A stretch of DNA of 64,000 nt from Closterium sp. NIES-65 (taxonomy: Eukaryota; Streptophyta; Zygnematophyceae; Desmidiales; Closteriaceae), in assembly GCA_948144175.1 (NCBI GenBank), contig CANXME010002192.1:1984001-2048000 (forward strand). Reading direction: 5' to 3'. The notes under the pieces were generated by a model. It saw nothing but the letters and a program-made list of their open reading frames with translations. It did not search any database and was not told the origin of the DNA. This document shows positions 23,310-33,850 of this stretch, in pieces (the first letter of the stretch is position 1; each line of letters begins with the position of its first letter). A program made the position numbers and the translations under genes.

Positions 23310-24722
23310 CCTCCTCCCCCACCGCAGCCTGCGCCTGACCGTACCCACCGTACTTGTACTTGCACCTTTTGCGGTTGTGCCCATACTGTCGGCATCGCCC
23401 ACACCGATAAGCGTGCGGCGGTGCCTCGAACCGGGTGTGATTCTCTGGCCTCCCAACCCTCGTCTCATTCAGCGCTGGTGCATCGCACTCGCCCACTTCT
23501 GCCAGTGAAGCCTCCATAATCAGCCGGTCCACACAGGTACCCATCACATCCCGGTTGTATGTCTGGCGAAGATTGCGAGTGGTGTAGTACTCAGACACAA
23601 GGATCTCCACACTCCGCTGCTTCAGAATGCACATTGCCACGGCGTGGGCACAAGGGAACTGGTACTCCTCCCAGTTCCCGCACTCGCACGTCCGGGCATC
23701 GAGGTTCACGTTGAAGCTCCGCCACTGGAACTCGTTTTCCCCCCCCCTGGTCTGGATGGTTCCCACAGAGTTGTCCCCACCGATGAACCAATACCCCTGG
23801 CACCTCTGCTTCTTTTGGTCCAGTCGTTTCGCTGCGGCAGCCATGAGATACTCATCCCTGCAGCGCGCCTTCTCCTTCCTCTCGTACCACTTGTCGCGAG
23901 ACCAATCCCAAAGGGATGCCAACAGCCATGTTGGTGGCAGCATTCGGATGCCGCGGACAGCGCTGTTGATGGACTCGGCGGCGTTGCTTGTGTAGATGCC
24001 AAAACGCAGTGTCACCGCAAAAAGACGGGCCCAGTGCAGCAGCATGATTCCCCCTATGCGATAAGATGATCCGCGCCTGTTACGATAGAACCCGGTGCGC
24101 ACATGTATTCCGGGTTCTCCCTCACCATCGGCCGCCTCATCCCCATCCTCCCTAGCATCCACTGGCACCGGATCATCCTCACATGTTGGCTCGTCCGGCC
24201 CTTGCGCAGGAATGTTCTCCCGCTGCCCGCAGTCTGGCCATGGCAGAGCAAGAGCCGATGCTGGGTGGAAGTGCTCAGTAAACCCACCCATCTCTGATCC
24301 CTGAGTGCCCGTGGTCCTCCCCGTGTCAATGTCCTCTGCCCGGTACCACTCCCGGGCACGTCGCAGGACCGTGTTGACGTCAAATGCTCGTGCACCCAGG
24401 TTCCCCACAGTGGTGAGAGCGCCTATCCCATCACCCGTGGAGCATGATGCCAAACCATTATCACGCACAGATGCTGGAGCTCGCTGCACGTCGCCCCCAG
24501 AGGGCACTGGTGAGCCCCCCCTTCCAACGGACCCCACCCCACCCATGAAATTCGCGCCCAGGCCAACCCCAAACGTAACATCACCGCGTGGCCCGCTTTG
24601 GTGTCGCCTGGGTCCTGCAGTCTGAGGACTGGGCCAAGACCCTACCAATTCACCGCTCGCAGCATATACACTATCTCTTGCTCCAGGGCCGAACAACGGC
24701 TCCCCCCCATCCGCACTCCCGA

Positions 24723-25268
24723 TGCCTGACCATCTTGCTTCGGCGCGTCCTCGCCCTCCAGAAGCATCACCAAGCGGGACTCCTCTCCCTACACCTCCAA
24801 TGCCTGACCATCCTGCTCCGGCCCCCATCTGCCCTCCAGGAGCCCCACCAAGCGGGACTCCCCTCCCTCCACCTCCAATGCCGGACCATCCTGCTCCGGC
24901 ACCCCCCTGCCCTCCAGGAGCCCCACCAAGCGGGACTCCCCTCCCTCCACCTCCAATGCTGGACCATCCTGCTCCTGCACCCCCCTGCCCTCCAGGAGTC
25001 CCACCAAGTGGGACTTCCCTCCCTCCACCTCCAATGCCGGACCATCCTGCTCCGGCCCCCATCTGCCCTCCAGGAGCCCCACCAAGCGGGACTCCCCTCC
25101 CTCCACCTCCAATGCCGGACCATCCTGCTCCGACACCCCCCTGCCCTCCAGGAGCCCCACCAAGCGGGACTCCCCTCCCTCCACCTGCAATGCCGGACCA
25201 TCCCGCGCCGGCATCCCCCTGCTCCCCGGCGGCCCCACCGAGCGGCACTTCCCGTACTCCACCACCAA
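24723..25268. repeat. 78-bp tandem repeat inside the transposase frame
   Basis: Seven copies of a 78-bp unit (starts near 24723, 24801, 24879, 24957, 25035, 25113, 25191). On the minus strand each unit encodes 26 residues of the type GGRGVPLGGAPGGQ plus GAGAGWSGIGG, so copy-number change keeps the frame. Confidence 0.9.
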
Positions 25269-27351
25269 CCCCCGTGAAGTCTGATCCGGCACCCCCCTGC
25301 CCTCCGCAATCGCCCGCGGGGGGCACTCCTCTACCTCCCCTGCCAAGGCCCGCCCCTGCAACGCCACCGCCTCTCCCTCTGCGACCACGTCCAGATGAAG
25401 CTCGTCCTCGCCCTCCACGGCCGATGCCAAAAGCAGCCGCTCCGCCATCCCCTTCGTCTGGTATCCTTGATGGGACTCCAATACCCTCGTGCGCTCTGGC
25501 CCGTCTTCCAGGTGCGTTCATCCCCCCCCTGCCAGCCAGACCGCCGCCACGCCTGTTGTACGCGGACGTGTTGCCCTCCGAGAACCCACTCCCTTCGGGT
25601 TGGGGCGCGGTGTCGACGCCACCATTTCCCGCGTTGCCACCACGCTCCTGCCCTCGCTGTGCCCTCCTCCCTTCGCGAGCATCCGCGAACACGAAATCCC
25701 TGGCCCCCTCAAATGTTGCCCGGGCTCCAGGAGGGGGGACCTGAGGAGCCGGCTGGGGTTATGGCTGTGGCTGCTGCCGGACAGGCCCGAACAGATATGC
25801 GGCCATGTCAGGAAAATCTCGTCGTGCGGCCCCGACAAGCGCAACCCATTTCGTTTCAGACCGACACTTCACCAAGCGCCAGAAGAACGCTGTTGCCGCT
25901 TTGCCGAACCGCTTAAGGTTCTGCTCCAGATGCCAGGCACAAAAATAATGGGGGATGTGGCTTGGCATCACCTCCCTTGCTGTCGGCACCAACCTCTTAT
26001 CGCGATCGCTGATGATGGAGGCATCGTCCCTACGCGCCCACTCCGGGAACCCCTCAAGGAACAGCTTCAGAAACCAGGTCCACGCGTCCTTGTTCTCCGA
26101 CTCCACCAAGGCCCATGCAAGTAACAAAATCTCCTGGTTCCCGTCAATGGTGACGGCGATGAGCAGCACAGCCTTCTGCGCACTAATGAGATGTGTACCG
26201 CCGAGCGCAACAACCGGGCGGCAATAATTTAACGCATGCCGTGCTGCAGAGGGACGCACGTAGAATCGGTGGAAACACCGATCTAATGTGTCCAACCGCA
26301 CTTGAACTTCCGGATCGATGACTGTGAAACGAGTGAGAAGCCACGGAACCTGGCGAAAGGACTCCTTCCAATCTCCATATCGCTCCTTTAAGATGTACTC
26401 TCGAAGCCGCCAAGCCTGCCAGTAGTGGATCACTACCTTTCCATGACCCTCGAGCATTCTTTTGAGCTCCACGGGTGAGATGAAAGGATTTGCACGGACC
26501 AAATTGCCGTATCGCCGAGCGAGGATGGGAATAGTGTTGGCTAACCCCTCGGCGTAACCCTGCCTCCAATGCAACGGACACGTATGCATCTCCGGAGAAA
26601 CGAGTCGCGTAATACGCCATAAACCACCGTGGCCGATTTGCCCATATGTGCAGCTCCATAGGCACGCGGGTAACCATCCGTCCGATGAAGCCTTGCATCC
26701 AACCACTGCGTAGTTATGCTTCACTAAAAGGACTTTTACACCAAACCGATGCTCTAGAGCGTACGCATAAACGGCCTCCTTGCATTTATCACGGCTAGAG
26801 TACAGGCCCCCCAGCTCCAATGGAGCGTAATCATTAGGCCTGTCGTACCTAGGGTTGAACTCGGGAGCCGCATTAAGCTGTCGCAAGGCCTGCGCTAAGG
26901 GATTAGAGGCCATACGCACGCGTTAGACGCTACATGGTGACCAGTTTTGTCAGAGATAAGCTATAACTATTGAGTGGAGTACTAATGCGGGCCCGGATAT
27001 GAGTTGCCTAAAGTAATGACTGCGTTGAGTGTCTACCCGGTATTGTAAAACGGGAGACTCGCCTAAGCTTCACAGGAACATGATGCTAACGGAAGGGTTC
27101 ATGAACCGTTGAGGATCACGAATGCTTCGATCATGAAACCGTGAAGGCCGGAAATGACATGGCCAGATCCCGAAGGACACAGTACAATCAACCTGTATAT
27201 AAGCCTCTCGAGTTATAATACATGGCCCAGAAAAATACAAAAAAATTGCTGGGACAAATGATGTGGCTGCCTGCACGTTCAATTACACGTGGCATGGGGT
27301 TGGTTGGTTGCTTTTCGTGACTGCTTGTGGCAATTCCGAAGTTCACGCGAA

Positions 27352-27513
27352 TGCCCGAATGACGGTGGGGAAAGGGCGGGAAAAGGGGGCTGGGGGGGCT
27401 TGGGGAAGGGAGGTCCATTCAATTTAGAAAAACGCCCACGTGGCGAGCGGGGAGCAATTTAGGTCGACTCAATTGAGACAAACACGATTTTCGCCGATGC
27501 GCGCGATTTCGCC
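27352..27513 (-). repeat. Right terminal inverted repeat of the MULE
   Basis: 162 bp, pairs with 11147-11308; directly followed by GATGAAGAA at 27514-27522. Confidence 0.93.
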
Positions 27514-27588
27514 GATGAAGAATTCATGGCGCGACGAATGCGGAAAAGAATCCGAATCGCATGGCTCGGAATCATGAGGAGTGGACTT

Positions 27589-28513
27589 GGCAAAATTACG
27601 CTACGCGCCGGCGCGCGAGCTTTTCTTAATCCCATCAACCAGCCTCGCACCGCAGGTAGGACGACCAAGCCCCTCGCAAACGAATCGACCTACACGCGCT
27701 TACATGATATTGACGACCAAGTTAATGTGAAAGAATTGGTGGTCTTCCTAACTGTCACAGTCTCGCGCAAGAAAATGTTTGCCAGGTGGTGTTCGTGTTT
27801 TCGTAAAAAACAAGGTCGAAATTGTGGCTACATTGCCATGACCTTACAAGATTCGGTTATTTTGTCTGTGTACGAAGGCGCAAAAATGTTTCGTGTGCGT
27901 GTCAGGTTTTTTGTCCACAGGTTTTTTTTGCGCGTGTCAAACGCGATTCTCTGAAACATATATGGAGCTCTGAATCTAAGCAGGGGCCTGAAAAAAAAAA
28001 AAAAAAAAAAAACCCTAGAGGCAGGAACGCAATTTGGGAGGCATCAGCCCTAAACACGGGAAGTATGGTGTTTAGGGTTAATGCTTTGAATGTGGTGGAA
28101 TTCGGGAGGGATCAACCCTAAACACGGGAACTTTCAAGGTGTTTAGGGCTAATGCATTGAAAGTGTGCCTGGCTACCTGCGGAATTTAGTTCGTTTTACA
28201 CCGTTAAAAAACCAGACCAAACAAAAACAACATAAGACAAGCCTTGTCTGCGCGACCAGACTGAAGTGACGTAACACGTCGCAAAATTTGTCTTTGCTGA
28301 AAGGATTGAAACCCAAACTGCAATCCCGCAATTCTGGCCGTAAAACCAAATGGCACCTGTAACGTCGACATGCCCTCGTTCGCAGCATGTAAGTAACGTG
28401 AAAGCGCATGTAGATCGACCCATTTGGACGAGGTTTGGTCGCCCTACTTGCGGTGCGAGGTTGGTCGATGGGATTAGAGAAGTTCGCGCGCCGGCGCGTC
28501 GCGCAATTTCGCC
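27589..28513. mobile_element. Non-autonomous MULE (925 bp)
   Basis: Terminal inverted repeats of about 130 bp (27589-27715 against 28385-28513) start GGCAAAATTACGC / GGCGAAATTGCGC, close to the first eight bases of the autonomous MULE (GGCGAAAT). Flanks AGTGGACTT (27580-27588) and GGTGGACTT (28514-28522) are a 9-bp duplication with one mismatch. No coding sequence. The interior has an A-run (about 27990-28011) and telomere-like CCCTAAACACGGG motifs. Lies 75 bp from the right end of the large MULE. Confidence 0.82.
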
Positions 28514-28622
28514 GGTGGACTTGGATGAACGATTGGTGAAACCTGCGTTACAGACTTACTCCCTGACTTGAAAACCGAACTCTATTTATTGGTGCAATAC
28601 GAGAAAAATATAATATAGTTAT

Positions 28623-31600
28623 CTATTGCCTAGCATCCATTTCATCATGCGCCCACTTCTCAACCACCCCTCTTGGTGTCCAATCGTCCTCTTTAGTCGC
28701 CAAATCATTTGCCAATAAAGCTCCTAACAACGCAGCCCTCAGTGCCTCGTCCCTATGCCAATCCACCATCGACCACACATGCCGAACCTGACGACCCTCC
28801 GGACGAGTGAGCTCCAGGTACGGCACGACCACCAGGTGCTTTGCAAACAGTGGTGCAATGCGGTTGAGGCGGTTTTGCTCCCACGTGGCTTCCTGTAAAT
28901 GGCGGTTAGAAGGTTCTTCGTTATACCAAGTGTCCAAAAACTGAGGGCAGGGGAAACAGTCAAAAAATGGGGGGTGAGGGGAGGGGGAGGGGGTAGTGAA
29001 AGGGAAAGGAAGATAAAGGGAGAATATGTGAAGAGAAATGTGGCAAGGAAAACTATGGATTCATATTGCCAGGTAGCAAGGTGAGAAACAACACTCATTG
29101 GGTAGGGTAAGAGCACCAGAGAGTTCTTTTCTGCAAGGGGAGGCAACGAAACGGCATGCATGCTATGCGATCAGGCACGTGACAGGAACACCTGAAAAGG
29201 ACCCTGACAGGCACCTGATGAGAGAAGCATACATGGAGAGAGCGAGGAGGGGGTCGCTCTGGCGACATCATCTCCCCACCCACGTGTTTGAAGCAGTGTT
29301 TTGAGGCGTCTCACAACACTACTTCAAACACGCGATCAATCCTAGAGAAGCGCTGTACAGAGTGGAATGGGTTGGTGTATGTTTTGCTCCTAAGAAACAA
29401 TACTGGGCACCAGTCGATCACCTTGAAAGTGAGGGGCGAGCGTCTCAGCAGCATAACCCCCGCATTGATTGACTCCAACGATGCTTTGAACAGAGCACCC
29501 GGGGAGCATCACTGGGGAGCCTTGAACAACTATATGAGCGTACCAGAGAGTGGGCGGAGCGCTCACCTTGAATGTAAGGGGCGAGCGTCTCAGCAGCATA
29601 GCCCCCGCATTGATTGACTCCAACGATGCTTTGAACAGAGCACCCGGGGAGCATCACTGGGGAGCCTTGAACAACTATATGAGCATACCAGAGAGTGGGC
29701 GGGGCACTCACCTTGAAGGTAAGGGGCGAGCGTCTCAGCAGCATAACCCCCGCATTGATTGACTCTAAGGAGGCATTGAACAGAGCAGCCGAGGCGCCAT
29801 TCTCCTCCCCTGAATTCCGGGCGAACAGACCAATCAGCTCCTCCAAGGGCTCCTCTGCACATGGGGCAGCGGGTGATTGGCTGCAGGCTGCCACGTCAGC
29901 AGGAGGAGGATCCAGCAGGCCAATGGGGAACTGCGGCATCCACGTCTGATTGGTGAGCTCCATGCCGTAGCGATCCCTTATCCAGTTGAATGCTCCCTGG
30001 TGGGGTGCAGGTGGCAGTTGCGGGGAGATGGGAGGGAAAAAGGGAAACAGGCAGGGTAGAGAATCAGGCAAAGAGGCGGGTAGAGAATCAGGCAGAGATA
30101 GAGAAGCAGCCAGAGGAGCAGGCAGAGAAACCGGCAGTAAAACGGGCAGAAAAGCAGGCAACAAAGAGGGCAGAGAAGATGGCAGAGAAGATGGCAGAGA
30201 AGATGGCAGAAAAGATGGCAGAGAAGATGGCAGAAAAGATGGCAGAGAAATCAGGGACGAGGAAGGCAGCCTCTGGGTTGAGATACCGACCGTGAAGGGC
30301 AAGGCAGCGAGCCAGGCTTCAATGGGGCAGGTGGTGGTTGTCCATTCGGAAGTAGGCGTCCGAGTCGAGATAGAAGGCCCAGGCACAGCAGCATGAGAGT
30401 CGGTGAGCATTGACGCTGCCAGGGGGATGGGCAGGGTACTGACCGTGAAAGGCAGTCCTGCGAGCCAGGCTTCAATTGGAAGGCGGTGGTTGTCCATTCG
30501 GAAATAGGCGTCTGAGTCGAGATAGAAGGCCCAGGCACAGCAGCAGCGCAGCTGATCCCGAATGAACAGCAGCTGGAAGGCGAGGGGGGGGAAAGAAGGG
30601 TAAGGAGGAGGGAGGAACGGGAGGCAGAAAGAGGCAACGCTGGTGAGAGGCAAGTGGCACGAGCGTGAGGTTTGAGAAATAGGCGTTGACCCACTCACTC
30701 GTGAGGCAACAGCGCAGAGAAATAGGGTCAACGCCTATTTCTCAAACCCTGTGAGTCACGAGTGTGAGGTTTGAGAAATAGACGTTGACCCAGGCAAAGC
30801 AGCAACGCACTTGTTCCTGGAAGAACAGCAACTGAGAGCTTGTGGTTTCACGAGAGGAAAGGGGGCAAAGAGCAGGAAGGAAAGGGGGCGTTGGTGGTTT
30901 CACGAGTCGGCTATATTTGAGTCACTTTTGAGCAAAGAGGGGCTAGGTTGAGCGGCGTGGATCGAAACGAGCGACCTAAAAAACAGCCGTGTTTTGAGTC
31001 GACTGGAAACATGCATTGAAGAGTAGCGTTTAACGCAAACATGCATTGAAGAGTAGCGTTTAACGCAAACATGCATTGAAGAGTAGCGTTTAACGCAAAC
31101 ATGCATTGAAGAGTAGTGTTTAACGCAAACATGCATTGAAGAGTAGCGTTTAACGCAAACATGCATTGAAGAGTAGTGTTTAACGCAAACATGCATTGAA
31201 GAGTAGTGTTTAACGCAAACATGCATTGAAGAGTAGTGTTTAACACAAACATGCATTGAAGAGTAGTGTTTAACGCAAACATGCATAGGCTCTTCTCTGT
31301 ACCTTCATGACAGAGAAACAGGCACTCATGCAGAGAAGAGTGATGCAAAGATGAATAAGAGCGAACGCTCAGATACGAAAGAAAAACATCCACCTGCTGC
31401 TGCATGCACTCACACAGACAGACCATGAGCCGCAATGGGTAGCGAGTCTCGTGGTGACTTTTGAGTCTCGGGGTGACTTTTGAGTCTCGTGGTGACTTTT
31501 GAGTCTCGTGGTGACTTTTGAGTCTCGTGGTGACTTTTGAGTCTCGTGGTGACTTTTGAGTCTCGTGGTGACTTTTGAGTCCACTCAAAAGTCACCTCAC

Positions 31601-33850
31601 ACACACCTTGAGCCACGATGGGTGGCGAGTGTCGTTGTATTCCCGTGTGTCCTGATTCACATAGCGGTAGCCATGACGGTTGGCATACAGCCTGGCAGCC
31701 ATTGAACGGGGCGAAGAGAGGAAGATTGTTGAGACGCCTTTTAGGCCGTCTTAAACAGCTTGTGTGAATTGATTCACATAGAGTAGCCATGACGGCTGGC
31801 GTATAGCCTAGCAGCCATAGAAGGAGGGAGAAGGGAGCACGGGGGAAAGAGAGAGAGAGCGAGGAAGGGGTAAGAAGAGGGAGGAAGGGGGCGGGAGAAA
31901 GAGGAGGGACGTGCGGTTGGTGGGAGTGTGGTACACATCGGCGCATGGGGAGGGGTTGGAGAGACGGGGACTCGCCGACTGATGGCCTTGGGAGGCCATT
32001 CAGAACTTTTGAGAATTCTCAAAAGGGAGGCGATTCAGAACGGCATGGTGGACTCGTTCCTTTCAAATGAGACATACTGGATGGGCGCTGAGTGTCTCTA
32101 AAAAAAATGGCTAAACCAATTGAAAACACATATCATAACCCCCCCCCCCAACCTCCTCCCTCCCCCTTCCCCCAACCTCCTCCCCCTTCCTGCAATCTCC
32201 TCCCCCTCTCCCCCAACCCTCTGAGAGAAAAGAAGCAAAACTGACTGGTTGATAGCCTTGGAGGCCATCCAGAAGGGCAGGGAGCGGCCGTTCCTCTCAA
32301 AGTAGTCGTAGCCTGCCGCCTCCACATAGTCCCTCGCCTGCCGGCTGTCGCTCTGCAGTATGCACCCAGGAAGATGCGACCTCCTGTCACCATTGACGTT
32401 CCCCACCACAGCACCAGCAGCACTATCCTTGCCACCAGCATGCCTGCCTTTGCCCCTGCCGCTGTTGCTCAACCTGCTGTCACTGTCGCTGCTGCTGCTG
32501 CTGCTGCTTTTGCTGGCACTGCTGCCACCAGTGCTGCTGGTACCACCTGCATCTGAATGGCAGTCAGGCGAGAGTAAGCCAGGGTGTGGCTCTGCGATTC
32601 AAAGGTGTCAGAAAGAAAACGGAAGGAACATGCGAGACAGCCTTTGAGATGCCCCTAAATAGCCAGGGTGGAGTTATAGTTTGGTTGGGTCATGGCGAAA
32701 GGCGAGAGAGAGTTTAGGATATTCTTTCTAGAATGTGCAGTGGACAGGCGGGCCTGCAATGGGAAAAGAATGGTCATTAAAGGGAGTCAACAGAGTAGCA
32801 AATGGTGCGTTAAAGAGGAAACCACGGAGAAAGAGAAAGGTAGTAACGATGCACAACTGTAAAAAAAATGTGGGAAAATGTGCTTGCTACATCGCATATT
32901 CATTCATCTGTGATGTGACGCATCCACGCACACGCAAGTGACTTTCTATGACGCATGCCATACCATACCATACCATACCATACCATACCATATATTAATC
33001 GCTCCACCCTTTCAACAGCTGCTGAAACATGTGAAGCCCGAGCGTCCAGACGTGCTTTCAACAAGGACACTTCCTCCTGCATGCATACAGGTTGGAGAAC
33101 AAGGGCGCAGAGGGGTACAGAACGGTTCAATGCATGACCAGTGGTTGGATTGATTGTACACGCTGCTGCGCATGAGAGTGGGTTGCTGCGCATGCTAGTG
33201 GGTTGCTGCGCATGAGAGTGAGCTGCTGCGCATGCTTAAGGCCTGAGAGTGAGTCATAAGAACTCAAAAGTCTGCGTGCATGTGCTAATGCTGCAATGCA
33301 GTTGCCTTCATGGAAACTGCCAGGAGCTAGTGTTGCAGTACAATGGGGTACAATGAGGGACAAGTCACCAGACTGAGTGCAGAAGGAAACCATTGGAGAG
33401 ATTAAAGAGATAGTAATCACACTGTTCTGATGTCACATGGGAAAAGAAGGAAGAACTGGAATGCGGGGAATCTGCAGCGTGGTAATGGGAGTAGGACATA
33501 GAGTGACAGGACGTACGGTTTTGGGATATGAAGTCGTGAGTCAGGCACCGTCAAGAGAAACGAGGGAAAATGTGAAATTCGAGCATAACCGCTTTTAGAA
33601 TTTTCAAGCAAAAAATTACCGCTAGTTGGGAGCGGCGCCGATGCAGCAAGGGAAGGCAAACGGCCAACGCAGCGACGCTTAGAACGGTGAGCGTGAGCGA
33701 TCGCCATGAAAGCGAGGGCGAGGTGGTGACGGAGGAGGCGGAAGCGGTGGAGCTGGAGAGGGAGGAAAACGAAAGCGAAGGAAGGGAGGAGGAGCGCGAT
33801 GGGAGGGGTGAGGAGGACGGGGAGGAGGACGACGAGGGCTTAGGAGGCAT
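28623..33850 (-). CDS. Putative type II membrane glycosyltransferase (GT-A-like), at least six exons
   Basis: Suggested exons: 33850-33620, about 32600-32246, 31691-31607, 30572-30444, 29996-29712, 28940-28623. The last four junctions have GT/AG signals and matching phases; the exon 1-2 junction is unresolved. Exon 1 (ATG 33850) gives a Ser-rich cytosolic tail and one membrane helix at about residues 51-69 (SLTLTVLSVAALAVCLPLL), suggesting a Golgi type II protein. Later parts read LYANRHGYRYVNQD, HPSWLK, YLDSDAYFRMDNH (the likely DxD nucleotide-sugar site), SINAGVMLLRRS and ATWEQNRLN. This order (HGY, W-K, DSDA, NAGV, WEQ) is typical of GMA12/MNN10-like or related GT-A enzymes, but the exact family is not certain. 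Several exons have extra copies in the introns. Confidence 0.72.
29434..29868 (-). repeat. 145-bp triplication containing a glycosyltransferase exon end
   Basis: Three copies of a 145-bp unit, each encoding ESINAGVMLLRRSPLTFK followed by a GTGAG-type donor (GTGAT in the copy nearest 29434). Matching C positions lie at 29437, 29582 and 29727. The copy at 29712-29760 is contiguous with the rest of exon 5. Confidence 0.9.
30289..30395 (-). repeat. Extra copy of the DSDAYF exon
   Basis: Minus strand reads STRTPTSEW / LDSDAYF-type sequence in shifted frames and HEAWLAALPFTV, matching exon 4 (30444-30572). The frame is disturbed, so it is probably a decayed copy. Confidence 0.7.
30670..30747. repeat. 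Inverted repeat with 23-bp perfect arms
   Basis: GTTTGAGAAATAGGCGTTGA and three more bases (30670-30692) is exactly complementary to 30725-30747, with a 32-base spacer. A third direct copy with one change follows at about 30768-30790. Confidence 0.9.
30766..30850 (-). repeat. Extra partial copy of the exon upstream of DSDAYF
   Basis: Encodes QLLFFQEQVRCCFAWVNVYF, comparable to LLFIRDQLRCCCAWAFYLD of exon 4, then diverges. Confidence 0.65.
31005..31286. repeat. 30-bp tandem repeat, about nine copies
   Basis: Unit AACATGCATTGAAGAGTAGC plus GTTTAACGCA, nearly uniform. Lies in an intron of the glycosyltransferase gene. No spacers, so not a CRISPR array. Confidence 0.95.
31444..31596. repeat. 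19-bp tandem repeat ending in a palindrome
   Basis: About seven copies of GAGTCTCGTGGTGACTTTT run into a 30-bp hairpin at 31567-31596 with 14-base arms (GGTGACTTTTGAGT). Confidence 0.92.
32006..32025. repeat. Perfect 20-bp palindrome
   Basis: CTTTTGAGAATTCTCAAAAG; the same TTTTGAG core as at 8585, 9463 and 31567. Intronic in the glycosyltransferase gene. Confidence 0.92.
32958..32991. repeat. CCATA pentamer microsatellite
   Basis: About seven CCATA units within the presumed large first intron of the glycosyltransferase gene. A 22-bp unit (TTGCTGCGCATGAGAGTGGG type) repeats about four times at 33162-33238. Confidence 0.9.

Larger units (their letters stand above)
15797..26913 (-). pseudogene. 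MULE transposase gene, interrupted by copia A
   Basis: Start ATG 26911-26913. The N-terminal half (to about 25770) has a Cys/His-rich DNA-binding part, then PVVALGGTHL, where the usual first catalytic Asp of the D-G-T-H signature is Gly, and the second Asp in ASIISDRDKRL. The third acidic residue lies in YTSNAAESINS (about 23980). It is followed by a SWIM finger (TCECGN...FPCAH), a zinc knuckle (CGRCRQYGHNRKRC) and a poly-Glu tail encoded by a CTC repeat. Between the second Asp and Glu lies about 1.7 kb of Gly-rich frame with 78-bp repeats and one in-frame stop at 25759-25761: either an intron or a frame-preserving expansion. Copia A cuts the gene 14 codons before its stop; across the duplicated CTCCT the frame continues to a TGA at 15797-15799. 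Probably inactive. Confidence 0.85.
11147..27513. mobile_element. Mutator-like element (MULE) with ULP1-type gene and transposase, split by copia A
   Basis: Terminal inverted repeats of 162 bp (11147-11308 and 27352-27513) begin GGCGAAATCGCGCGCATCGG and differ at about four positions. A perfect 9-bp duplication GATGAAGAA (11138-11146 and 27514-27522) flanks them, as expected for MULEs. Inside are a ULP1-protease/AP2-like gene on the plus strand and a transposase with DDE remnants, SWIM zinc finger and zinc knuckle on the minus strand. Copia A (15837-23201) with its 5-bp target copy interrupts it; without that the MULE is about 9.0 kb. ULP1-bearing MULEs are known in plants (the Kaonashi type of Arabidopsis, CUMULE of melon). 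Confidence 0.93.

Noticed and set aside
24588-25744. 340-codon plus-strand Pro-rich frame over the 78-bp repeats
   Set aside because: Antisense shadow of the Gly-rich transposase frame; the minus strand is in frame with the recognisable transposase domains.
31005-31286. Regular 30-bp repeats resembling a CRISPR array
   Set aside because: The units are contiguous without unique spacers, lie in a eukaryotic intron and have no associated genes.
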